Assembly (NCBI RefSeq): GCF_000471905.2 | Contig: NW_006497754.1 | Coordinates: 4,526,096-4,590,095 of the forward strand | DNA: 64,000 nt | Reading direction: 5' to 3' | From: Amborella trichopoda | Taxonomy: Eukaryota; Streptophyta; Magnoliopsida; Amborellales; Amborellaceae | In this document: positions 44,438 through 53,955 of the stretch, one piece after another | How the letters are laid out: every line of letters begins with the position of its first letter | How positions within the stretch are numbered: position 1 is the stretch's first letter | Notes under the pieces: model-generated | What the model was told of the DNA's origin: nothing | The model's input: only the letters and a program-made list of their open reading frames with translations | Databases searched by the model: none | Program-made: the position numbers and the translations under genes

Positions 44438-46486
44438 TGTTGAGTTTATGTTGCCTTTAAAGGCTTTATGAGTGCTTGTAAAATGAAATGATAAAGTGGA
44501 ACATGAACTCTGTGGGAGTGTGGTCCCTCTGGGTCATACTAAGCAAACGATGTTTGCAGGTACCGGACTGTGCTTGACGATCTAGGCCAATAGGTTGGGA
44601 CAAACCCATGTTACCTGGGCATGAAGAACAAACCGATGAGGGTTTATGGGTTAGCCCTTGATGATGTCGGAGAACATGCCCGGATGAGTGAACCGAGGGA
44701 CTGTGTGATCCTTATGTGCGATGGTGGCCTACTGAAACGGGGGCCAAAACCTCATCCATGTTCCATCACATGGCATGCATATTGATAGATCGTTCGGGAA
44801 AGCCAGATATCCACCTTTTAGGGTGAAGCGTATGCATGTGTGAGAGATACCCCTATACGTTATAGAGCTGTGGTCGTATCAGGTCTAAGTGACTTTGACT
44901 TGTCTCTAGGGGAGGACCTGAAATCTACAGACTGGGATTGCGATCCCTTGGCTCATCGAACTGACTTTAATGACCCGCTAATGAACCACTGCTTGGACTG
45001 TGGGACATGGGAAACACTACAGTTCGATAAAACTAGTGTGGTCTGTAGTCCACAGTTGAAGGTGAAGTACCCCGTTATTACAGATTGGATTCCTAAAACC
45101 ATATGGATCATTTTTCCATTATATTAATTTAATTGTGTTCATTTTATTATTGAAATGATTTTAGTTTTATTATTTGAATTTTTATGAATCTCTCAATATT
45201 TTCTTTGTGATTTTTGGACTTATAAAAATACAGTTATTTTCTTACAAAATTATAAAAATTCAAATATATATTTTAAATTATTTTATTCAATTTTAAAAAT
45301 AATATTTGATTCCATGGGGGCCCATAGTGCACATAGGCTCACCATGTGGCATGTGGGTGGGGGCCCACATGTGCCACAAAAGGGTGGCACGCCCTACCTT
45401 CTTTGGATTCTCTTGTTTGCTTTTAAGATAAGGTTAGTTTGATTTGTGGCATGTGGTCAAATCTTGGAAGGGATATAGTCAATTTGAATTGATATGGATG
45501 TTATCTTATTTATATTTGGTAGTATTTATCTACTTGATATTATTTGACATATCCTTATGGAATATGTGACATGGATCGTGCAATTTTATAGAATGCATGA
45601 TATTTTATTTTATTTAAATATATTGATGGGAAAATGGTTTAAAAAAGAGGGATAATGGTTCATGCACCTTTCATAACGTTGATGGCTCATCTATAGAATG
45701 GATAACTCAGATCTCTCACCCCACAAGTCACCCTTGATCGACGGTCTATGTTCAATCTCATAAAAAGAGGCAAGCCAAAGGAAACCGTAAGAAACCCTAA
45801 TCTTATTCAAAGCTTATAAAAAGGGATTCTCTACCCAAAAATATCTAAACCTTATCTCTCGTACCTAATTCCCATTTTTTTCTCTCATATCCCGAAAAGG
45901 GGCACGCACCACTCTCTCATGTTTGATCTCTCTCTCCCACATTGTGAAAGAACCTAAGAGTTTAAGTTATGAAGTTCTTCTCTCCTATCTCTCAAATATG
46001 GATTTACGACTAAGGGCTTTAGGGTTTAGCAAAAAGAGAATCAATCTCTCTCAAACTAAGTTGCTAAGAGAATTCACCTAGGGTTTGAGTTTGTGATCAA
46101 AGGGGTTCATGTTCTATTGGTGTGACTTGGCCGAAATTTTCTTTCTCGGTTCGAGATTGAAGCTAGACCGTTGATCCCGTGCCATCAGATAGTGGTGTCT
46201 AGGTGTGGGGTGTAATAAGCCCGGTTGAGGTAATCTCCGACACTCTTGCTTTTGTTTCTTGCAATCTTATCTTTTATTCTCAAGCATAATGCATAGTTGT
46301 TTCAATGACATCAAGTTGTTAAGATCTTGGTTTTATTGTTATGTTGATTTTATTTTGAAATTTATCTTATTATAATGAAGACCACATGTAAATGATCTTT
46401 TGCCAAAAGAAAGGAGTGAAAAAAAAAAATTAGAAAAAAAATATATATGTATTCCCTGATAAAAGATCACATAGATCTTTCTTTCA
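44438..46486 (+). mobile_element. Solo LTR, 2.05 kb, inside the Harbinger transposase
   Basis: It starts TGTTGAG and ends TTTCA and splits the transposase between FYPLKT and VKIIIASC, which are adjacent in intact relatives. Flanks are GACAC (44433-44437) and AACAC (46487-46491), a 4/5 match to a 5-bp duplication. Inside are a TATA box (TATAAAAAG at 45815) and a GC-rich hairpin (about 45351-45382), and no gag or pol. These properties fit a solo LTR left by LTR-LTR recombination of a large element. An alternative is a non-autonomous insert of another type. Confidence 0.7.
45815..45823 (+). promoter_or_regulatory. TATA box in the solo LTR
   Basis: TATAAAAAG about 670 bp before the LTR end, a usual place for the U3/R boundary of a long plant LTR. 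Confidence 0.5.
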
Positions 46487-46929
46487 AACACAAGTTAAGA
46501 TAATTATAGCTAGTTGTATCCCACTTATTTTCATCAAGCATAAGGACAAATATCTACCCGAAGACATTGAAATTCCTATTGATGGGGAAGGGGATGCAGT
46601 TCATGTACCAGACTTGGATATGCTTGGGAAGAACCAAAGGGAGTGAGATGAGTTGGTATGTTTTTGAGATATTATAATGAAAACGTGGAAAGATTGCACT
46701 TCTCATCACAATATTTAGATTTTTGTATGATCAGTTATGTACTTGCGACTTAATCATGTGATATGTCGAGGGGTCAACATTCACTTTAAATTTTTCGAAA
46801 TGAGCTATTTCTTTTGTGTAGTGATGTACTGATTGTAAAATATTTTGTCAAATTTGTAATATGGAATCTGTGCTTTTTTTCTCTAATTTTGTAATGTTGT
46901 GAGTTGATTGCTATCTGATTTATATCATT

Positions 46930-47205
46930 GTTGGCTATTTTGTTAGATATGAATAAGATGAGAGAAAAGACAGTTAGATGGACTGGCCATGTGCAGTGTA
47001 AACATAATACAACATCAGTTAGGAGGTGCTATTTAGTTCAAGTAGTTGTAAATGGTATGGGAAAGGCCCGAAATGATATAGATAGAAGTAATGAGAAGAG
47101 ATATGGTGACTTGGTTTGACTAACATATGACTTTTGATAAAGTGGAATGACAAAACAAGATTCGTGTAACCGACTTCAAATAGTTAGAATAAGGCTCGGA
47201 TGCTG
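46930..47205 (+). mobile_element. LINE tail remnant (WTGHV motif)
   Basis: The translation reads MREKTVRWTGHVQCK, SVRRCYLVQV, then further on DKVEW-DKIRVTDFK, the conserved C-terminal blocks of the same LINE lineage as 8675-9665. It lies between the transposase end and the Myb/SANT-like frame of the Harbinger element, so it is a later insertion or an old neighbour. Confidence 0.65.
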
Positions 47206-47211
47206 ATGATA

Positions 47212-47580
47212 ATGGATAGTGAAGTCACAAGTCGGTCAACTGCGAGGAGGAAGAAGCTTCAATGGACACCTTCGATGTAGTCTATTCTATTGGATGTACT
47301 AGTTGAGGAAGTCAAACTAGACAAGAAACCAGTAAGTGATTTAAAAAAATACAAGAAACCATGGAGTGGTCTAAAAAATGAGCAGTGGACTACCATTTAG
47401 AGCAAATTCAATTCGCGTCTAGAAATGGACTTGAAACGGGAGAGTTTCAGGAACAAGCTGAAAGCATGGAAGACCAATTACAATATAGTAAAGGAAAGCT
47501 TTGGTTTGGATGACTCTCTATAGATGGGTGTTGTGGATGATCAAGTGTCGGATGACTATTGTGGAGTGTGTGTCTTCCTC
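47212..47580 (+). pseudogene. Myb/SANT-like companion protein of the Harbinger element
   Basis: From the ATG at 47212 one frame reads as a Myb/SANT-like domain of the plant Harbinger type: RRKKLQWTPSM, LLDVLVEEVKLDKKP, FNSRLEMDLKRESFRNKLKA (a short insertion disturbs it), WKTNYNIVKESFG. Three TAG codons interrupt it, the first at 47278-47280. In active PIF/Harbinger elements this second protein helps the transposase bind and enter the nucleus. Its place downstream of the transposase supports the call. Confidence 0.75.
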
Positions 47581-47660
47581 CCCCCCCCCCCCAAAAAAAA
47601 AAATACTCTTATTTTAATTTTAATTTTTTATTTATTTTTAATATTTTTGAATCGCCAATT
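47580..47660. repeat. C-run, A-run and T-rich low-complexity DNA
   Basis: A run of about 13 C is followed by about 9 A and a TTTTAATTTTAATTTTTTA stretch. Confidence 0.8.
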
Positions 47661-47906
47661 TAAACTGATTCAAATTGGCAATCCAATATGGATCTGTAAG
47701 GTGGTCAATTCATCCCATGATTTGGGTTTTGAAACATTGGTTAAAGTCTAAAGAGAAAATGAGGACAAATTTTGGTGATCCATGGGATGAAATTGTACAT
47801 TTGGTTTGCTAGTGAGACCATCACAGCATGATTTTTGTTTGATTGAGTGATCAAATCATGTTCATTCATCTATAGAAATACATTTCAAAAGAAAGAAAAA
47901 CACAAA

Positions 47907-48139
47907 GGAAAAGTATATAGTGAAACTCTTTATATTTGGTACGAGGTGGTCACAATTGATCTTAACAATTAGATGTGAAATTGGGTAGCTGAATTTATTC
48001 CATTGACCAAGCTCAAAGTTCGAAATAAATTTTTTCGAACTTTATGACACACCCAAGCTATCATATTTTTCATCGGATGATTATAAGTAATTGTGACATT
48101 CTTGTACCAAAGATAAATAATTTTATTGTATACAATCCC
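47907..48139. mobile_element. Family A Mutator-type MITE, copy 2
   Basis: A 233-bp element, flanked by an exact 9-bp duplication AAACACAAA (47898-47906 and 48140-48148). The ends are inverted repeats of about 55 bp: GGAAAAGTATATAGTGAAAC at left, and at right the reverse complement of GGGATTGTATACAATAAAAT, with GGTGGTCACAATT opposed by AATTGTGACATTC. It has no coding potential. Confidence 0.85.
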
Positions 48140-48148
48140 AAACACAAA

Positions 48149-49010
48149 TCGGTTTTGACGTCATAAAATGCTCAAAATCAATTTCCACACCAATTCAACT
48201 CCTTACCGATCATTTGATGGGAGACTAAGCTTATGGTTTTCAGAGCTCAATTTTTTATCCTATGAATCATAGGGTCCTAAAAATCCGGTGCTTAGGGTAT
48301 TACACCAATTGGATCAAATGGGTAATTTGGTCCAATGGGACCAGTGCAAGCAGCAAGGAGAAACATAAATGGGGCTAAGAGAAAGGGTGGGGTGAATAAT
48401 GGGAAATCTTGAAAGCGAGAGCAAAAATAATTATCAAGACATGAGTGAAATGGTGGTTTGACCAGTCAAATGACCAATCAGTACCTTTGTAGATCTTCTC
48501 CAAGATAAAATATGATTTGGATAAAAAGCAATAAAAACCAAGGTTAGACTTGGTTTTATCCAGTTTGACCATTTAAATGAGGATGAATAATTTTTTTTAA
48601 TACATGTTATAATTTAAATTATTACTTCTATTTTTCTTTTATTGTTTCTAAAATTCGGTCCTACCAATTTGACTAGTGGTTGGATTGATTTTGATTTGCC
48701 CTTACCGTCACTAGTTCAACATCCTGTCAATCTTGATAACCTATGAGTGAAACTTTTTCAAGGAATAGAAGGGGACCATAAAAGAAAAAAGAGAAGCAAC
48801 AAGACAAAGAAGTGGGTTTTTCTTTGGCGTGTTGAGTGGGGCTTTGCACACATGCTCGATTTTGAAAATGATGAGATTCACTTTTGTAAAGGAGTAATTT
48901 ACTAGTAATCAAATTTGATCTAGTAGTTGAAATGAAATGAGAGAATATCACTGGAATGGTCAAACTACTTGAAAAAATCAATGAAGTGTTTAAATCAATC
49001 CCTTTACTGA
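48149..49010. other. Intergenic DNA
   Basis: No gene recognised. There is a small hairpin around TCCTATGAATCATAGGGTCC (48259) and scattered AT-rich sequence. Confidence 0.45.
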
Positions 49011-49019
49011 TAAAATGAT

Positions 49020-49373
49020 GGGGAAGGATATAATGAGACCATTTATTTTTTTGTGGAAAGTGGTCACAATTAATTTTGACTATTAGATGTGAAATTAGGT
49101 GACTGCATTTATTTTACTGACTAAGCTCAATATTCAAAAGAAATTTTTTCGAACTTTATGATCCACCTAAATTATCAGATTTCATATTGAATGATTATAA
49201 ATAAGAGCAATGATCCTATAGAACCCTCCCCCACCTATGTGTGTAAGATCCCAAATGATCACTATTAAAATTAGCACAGACATAGGTGAGGGAGGGTCCT
49301 ATAGTATTATTTCTCTATAAATAATTGTGACCTCTCTGTACCAAAGGTAAATGGTCTCATTGTATACAATCCC
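49020..49373. mobile_element. Family A Mutator-type MITE, copy 3, with a nested MITE
   Basis: Flanked by an exact 9-bp duplication TAAAATGAT (49011-49019 and 49374-49382). Ends: ATAATGAGACCATTTATTTT at left against ACAATGAGACCATTTACCTT read from the right. Without the nested insertion (111 bp plus 9) the element is 234 bp, equal to copy 2. Confidence 0.85.
49205..49315. mobile_element. Nested 111-bp MITE
   Basis: It lies inside family A copy 3, flanked by TATAAATAA (49196-49204 and 49316-49324). Inverted ends match 20 of 24 (GAGCAATGATCCTATAGAAC against GAGAAATAATACTATAGGAC). A 9-bp duplication suggests a Mutator-type parent. Confidence 0.8.
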
Positions 49374-49805
49374 TAAAATGATTATTTCTTAAATGGTATT
49401 GTTTACATAAAGTGACAATTTTATTTGTGGAAATAAGATTGCAAACTTGCAATATCCTACACCATTCAACTAAAATTGATTGTGTAGATTTAAAATGTAC
49501 TTTAAATAGTACAAAAAAAGCACATCTTTTAAGATAATGTCAAATTTATATTGTTCAAATACAATAGACAGTGTAGGTCAATACAATCTTGCTATATAAA
49601 AGGGGTAATTTTGAAAAGTTTTATTGATATATCCATTTTATAGGCTAGTAATTCGCCTTACTTTGGTGCAAGGCCTCAAGCCAAAGATTTGGCCAATTTA
49701 GGGGAAGCGGAGAGAATCAAATAACATTAAGAATGAGACTCGATACTTGTAAATTAGTTTTGATATAGTAATTAATGAGAGGAAAGAATATCGGTGAACA
49801 ATTTA

Positions 49806-50362
49806 GGGAAAATTGCACAAAACCCTCCAAAATGGACTTTCTAATCAATTTACCCCCACCTAATTTTTCTTAACAACTGTCCCTTAAAAACCATGTTTCC
49901 TAGCAAATACCCCAATACAAAAAGTTCATTTTTTTGACGAAAATACCCTTCCTTTACATAACAAATCATTTTCACCGGTGAGGGTGTTTCGGCATTTGGA
50001 AGAGGCAGTCCGACGATTATTTTGTTAGAATCAGCAGTCCGGCATTTTGAAGGGGCAGTCCGACGTTTTGAAGTGGCGGTACAGCATTTTGAAGGGGCAC
50101 TCTGGCATTTTAAAGTGACGGTCTAGCATTTTGAAATGAGCAGTCCGACGTTGTACAAGTGCACTCCGGCGTTTCTTTTTATTGGGATCCGAAAATGATT
50201 TATTATGTACAAGAAGGATATTTTCGTCAAAAAAAATAAACTTTTGTATTGGGGGGTATTTGTTAAGAAACATAGGTTTTCGGGGGGAAGTTGCAAGGAA
50301 TAATTAGGTAGGGGTCAATTGATCACAAAGTCCATTTCAGGGGGGTTTTATGCAATTTTCCC
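49806..50362. mobile_element. Mutator-type foldback with a minisatellite core
   Basis: Arms of about 180 bp are inverted repeats: GGGAAAATTGCACAAAACCC at left against GGGAAAATTGCATAAAACCC read from the right, continuing through AATGGACTTT and TTTTTTTGACGAAAATA. The 9-bp duplication AACAATTTA is exact (49797-49805 and 50363-50371). The centre (about 49985-50175) is a set of degenerate units of about 22 bp built on GCATTTTGAAGGGGCAGTCC. It has no transposase. Confidence 0.9.
49985..50175. repeat. Degenerate tandem units of about 22 bp
   Basis: GGCATTTTGAAGGGGCAGTC and its variants (GACGTTTTGAAGTGGCGGT, TCTGGCATTTTAAAGTGACG) are repeated about eight times between the arms of the foldback. Confidence 0.8.
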
Positions 50363-50507
50363 AACAATTTACCAATAAAATTATTATTTGTTGAAGGAAA
50401 CATTATCTAAATATCTATAAGAGATGAACAACTCAGCATTTTATTATATCTCTCGATTTAATTTCAAAATACCTATAAAAAACACATGATTTTGAGTTGG
50501 AATAGTT

Positions 50508-50835
50508 GGAAAGAAAAGTATACAAAGAGACCATTTATTGTTAATACAAGGAGGTCACAATGGATAAAATGGTCACATTTAATTTTAAATCAAGTGGTTG
50601 TGAGTGTATTATTTACTAGACCCAAAGTTCACCGATGGATAGATACAATGGTCACATTAGATTTTAAATCAAGTGGTTGTGAGTGTATTATTCATTAGAT
50701 TCAAAGTTCATAAAAAAAAAAGAAAAATCTCGAATTTTGTGATATACTCCAAGCCATCCAATTTGGCATCTAGTGGCTAGTAACAATTGTGACATCCTTG
50801 TAACAAAGATAAATGGTCTCATAGTATGCAATCCC
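50508..50835. mobile_element. Family A MITE, copy 4, internally duplicated
   Basis: The ends match the family (AAGAGACCATTTATTG at left; AAATGGTCTCATAGTATGCA and ATCCC at right). Inside, a unit of about 73 bp (GATGGATA-A-AATGGTCACA, then GTGGTTGTGAGTGTATTATT) is repeated twice (about 50560-50632 and 50633-50705). No exact 9-bp duplication was found. Confidence 0.7.
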
Positions 50836-50904
50836 TAGTTGCATATAGGCAAAACATTATACAATTCATCTCTTATGGGCATTTTGGAAACTTTCTTTTA
50901 TTAA

Positions 50905-51670
50905 AAGGAAAGAGTTTTTATAAGGCATCAACCTTATAAATGAGAAGTAATTGTAATGTGTACTTCAAAAACCTACTGGAAATATGCTGTTCTATCTTTG
51001 GAACCTTGTAAATTGATCATCTCAATTTCGAGATGTATGGATATGAAAAAAGAAATGATTTCATTCCAAACAAATAAGGAATCTTATAACACATTATTTA
51101 GATTGTCCACTTTTATGATTTTCGAATGTTTATAGATTTGCTTGATCTACATTGTATTTGAAATTTTAAATTGTATAGTTAGGGGTGGAAATATATTTTC
51201 AGGTCATCGTAAGATTTTTGAGACTAAAACTGCGTCTTCTGATGACGTCTGAAGGTGCTTGTGAATGTGATTGTTTAAAGTATGTCAAATAAATTGATCA
51301 TCTGTGTATTTCAAAAACCTACTGGAAATATGTTGTTCTAACGTTGGAACCTTGTAAATTGATAATCTGAAATTCGAGATGTATGGATATGAAAAATAAA
51401 ATAATTTTAAGTCATACAAATAAAGAATCTTATAACAGATTATTTAGATTGCCCACTTTCAAGATTTTGAAATGTTTATAGATTTGCTTGATCTACACCA
51501 TATTTGGAATTCTAAATTGTATAGTTAGGGGTAGAAATATATTTCCAGGTCATCGTAAAATTTTTTGGAGTAAAACTGCATCTTCTGATGAAGTCTGAAG
51601 GTGCTTGTGATTTGATTGTTTAAAGTGGGCAAGTCAAATAAACCTCACCTTTGCTGAAATTTCTTTTTTA
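50905..51670. mobile_element. Family B element, two tandem units (copies 3 and 4)
   Basis: Two units of roughly 340 bp (about 50955-51300 and 51301-51640) in direct orientation share CAAAAACCTACTGGAAATAT, CGAGATGTATGGATATGAAA, TAGATTTGCTTGATCTACA and GTCTGAAGGTGCTTGTGA. Both resemble 8030-8340 and 32665-33065. The upstream AAAGGAAAGAGTTTTTATAA also occurs before the 32.7-kb copy. Confidence 0.7.
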
Positions 51671-52429
51671 TAGCTCAATTTAAAAATACTTAAGTTTCCC
51701 CTATTTCTTATTTGTCAGCTAGTACAATGAAGGCATTTTGGTTATTTAACCATTCAAGTCACTTGATTCAAATGACCCATATAGTTACGATGATTATCAA
51801 AACATGGAACATATTTTTCATTAAAAATCTTGTCCTATGTAAGTAGGGTTGTTTCTCATGTACTCCGACCTAAGTCACATAAAGGAAATAATGCAAATGC
51901 CCATGTCATGGGTTCCAAATAAAGAACACGATATTTTACGTAAAATACTTCATCAAAATGTGAATCTGAATAATAAAGGGTATTTAGTCCTGGTCATTTG
52001 GTACAAGTGGATTTGCACTTAAATAACTGCATAAAGCAGTTAGTTTGGAGAGTAATCACTTCATTGGTAAATTGGCTAATTTAATATTCTCATTAAATAT
52101 ATGAGACTATTTTATTTATATTTTTACTATTTAAAGTGCCTCATCAGATAAAATATGTTTACATGTCCAAGAAATGACTTTGGTTCCTAACAAAAAAAAT
52201 CCCATAATATTATACTCCTCAGGAGCTTGTCACATGGCAAACAAATACCCTGTGATTTTCCTCGTAGTTTTGATGGGATTTCTGGAGGTCGTATTGTCCT
52301 AAAAACAAACAAAAAAGGGCCTTTTTCTTTTCTGGTAACTCTTCCAATAAAGGGCAAAAAGAAAACGGATAGGAGAGTGAGAGAGAGAGAGAGAAAATGG
52401 GGGAAGATCCATGAAAATCACTACATGGC
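51671..52429. other. Upstream region of the ESD4-like gene
   Basis: AT-rich and without coding sequence. A (GA)n run at about 52377-52394 lies just before the N gap. The promoter of the next gene is probably here or in the gap. Confidence 0.4.
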
Positions 52430-52805
52430 NNNNNNNNNNNNNNNNNNNNNNNNNNNNNNNNNNNNNNNNNNNNNNNNNNNNNNNNNNNNNNNNNNNNNNN
52501 NNNNNNNNNNNNNNNNNNNNNNNNNNNNNNNNNNNNNNNNNNNNNNNNNNNNNNNNNNNNNNNNNNNNNNNNNNNNNNNNNNNNNNNNNNNNNNNNNNNN
52601 NNNNNNNNNNNNNNNNNNNNNNNNNNNNNNNNNNNNNNNNNNNNNNNNNNNNNNNNNNNNNNNNNNNNNNNNNNNNNNNNNNNNNNNNNNNNNNNNNNNN
52701 NNNNNNNNNNNNNNNNNNNNNNNNNNNNNNNNNNNNNNNNNNNNNNNNNNNNNNNNNNNNNNNNNNNNNNNNNNNNNNNNNNNNNNNNNNNNNNNNNNNN
52801 NNNNN
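52430..52805. other. Assembly gap (376 N)
   Basis: A run of N with (GA)n on its left and (CT)n on its right, i.e. complementary repeats facing each other. It probably hides part of the promoter or 5' UTR of the ESD4-like gene. Confidence 0.95.
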
Positions 52806-52812
52806 CTCTCTC

Positions 52813-52860
<48 letters not shown>
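52806..52860. repeat. (CT)n microsatellite at the start of the ESD4-like transcript
   Basis: About 27 CT units with one CCA interruption at 52814-52816. CT-rich leaders are common next to plant transcription starts. Confidence 0.9.
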
Positions 52861-52862
<2 letters not shown>

Positions 52863-53955
52863 AAGCAACAGGGTAGAGCTTTTGCTTCTACATTTTAACG
52901 GTAGCTTCCACGGAGGACACGGCGAGAAGCGCACAACGGAAACCCTAGATTTTGGAAATTTTTTGTTGCCTTGTAGGTAATGGAAGTCTTAATGTCTTTT
53001 GAAACACTGAATTTTTGGGAACCCTAGTTTTCTTGCATGGGAGATTTACCAGATAATAACGGATAATTTGTTCTTCTCTTTGCAGGTTTTTTGGTTTTTG
53101 CTGTTTGTACTAAAGATCTCCTTTCTCAAATTTAGAGGCAAGGATCAGAGAGCCTCTGAAATTTCTCTGCTTTATATCTATCTTAATTGCCCTAGGTGTG
53201 TTATTGTAAGTATATGCTGGAGTTGGATTTGAAATCCTGTGAAACCCAACGATTTTAAAGAAATTGAAGACCTTATATTTCTGTTTTCGGGTTAAGGGTT
53301 TTTCATGTAATTTTGTTTGGTAATTACTGGAAATATTTTTTCCAAATTTAATTGCATGCATTTGGCGATCTAGGCAGCCGTTGCTTTCTGTGCCTTGGAA
53401 ACCCTAGATTTCCTTTCCTGTTTTTGAAGTTGGGGTTAATTTTTTGGGCTTGAAATTTAGGCTTGTATGTCTCATCAGAGCCTTATATTTACTTCTGTAT
53501 TTAGCTATGGTTTCTCAATTCATACTGAATTTGCATATAACCTATACAGCTTGCTAACTAGAAGAAATTTGAATGTATGAACTAGCCCTAAAATCATATT
53601 CATCGTACTCTTTTGCTTTCTGCTTGTTCAATACCTCTGATTTTTTTCATCTTCCAGCTGTTTTTTTCTTTTTGGTCTTCTGTTTTTGGTTTATGTTTTG
53701 TGGTGGGTTTTATATTCCTTATTTGTATGCACATTTATTGCTCAAATGATTTTGCCTGAATATTTTTTTCCCCTGAAATTCGTTGTATTTGCATGCTTTT
53801 ATTTAGGCCAAGCTTTGGGGGCATTTGCATGGTCTTTCTAAAACCCTTGGTTTGCTTTTCCTGTAGGGCTCAATCTATCCAGGAGGATTTCTTCAATGGA
53901 ATAAGAATCAGTAGATGGGAATTATCTCTAGATTATGCATACATGCAATGTTGTG
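52861..53955 (+). other. 5' UTR of the ESD4-like gene with a leader intron
   Basis: A leader exon ends TTGCCTTGTAG at 52976 with a GTAATG donor. The intron 52977-53876 is T-rich and ends CTTTTCCTGTAG. Exon 2 starts at 53877 and has 79 nt of leader before the ATG. AAACCCTAG (telo-box-like) occurs in the leader near 52940 and again in the intron near 53398. A start upstream, inside the N gap, is possible. Confidence 0.6.

Larger units (their letters stand above)
43500..46665 (+). pseudogene. PIF/Harbinger transposase pseudogene, split by a solo LTR
   Basis: The translation shows, in order, RRMSKGAYSVLRDIIMDRR (about 43558-43620), DEQLMTFLYT (about 43640), HKIGHDFGRSGEIASGHFNR (from 43691), DCIGAVD-T and FTGWEGS pieces (about 43920-44060), GYPNMPGFLAPYHKT (from 44222), and FPIFRI-TFYPLKT up to 44437. 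After the solo LTR it resumes VKIIIASC.. and FIKHKDKYLPEDIE (about 46492-46570) and ends near 46650. These are the conserved blocks of plant PIF/Harbinger DDE transposases, which cut and paste DNA in the nucleus. Many stops and frame changes make it a relict. A Myb/SANT-like companion follows at 47212. Confidence 0.85.

Noticed and set aside
44840-45127. 95-codon frame with a protein-like translation
   Set aside because: It lies inside the solo LTR and has no known domain; U3 regions can hold chance frames.
49985-50200. Regular short units considered as a CRISPR-like array
   Set aside because: The units are degenerate, lack unique spacers, lie inside a transposon foldback, and the genome is a plant's.
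52227-52980. Frames across the large N gap
   Set aside because: Same reason; the flanks are leader and microsatellite sequence.
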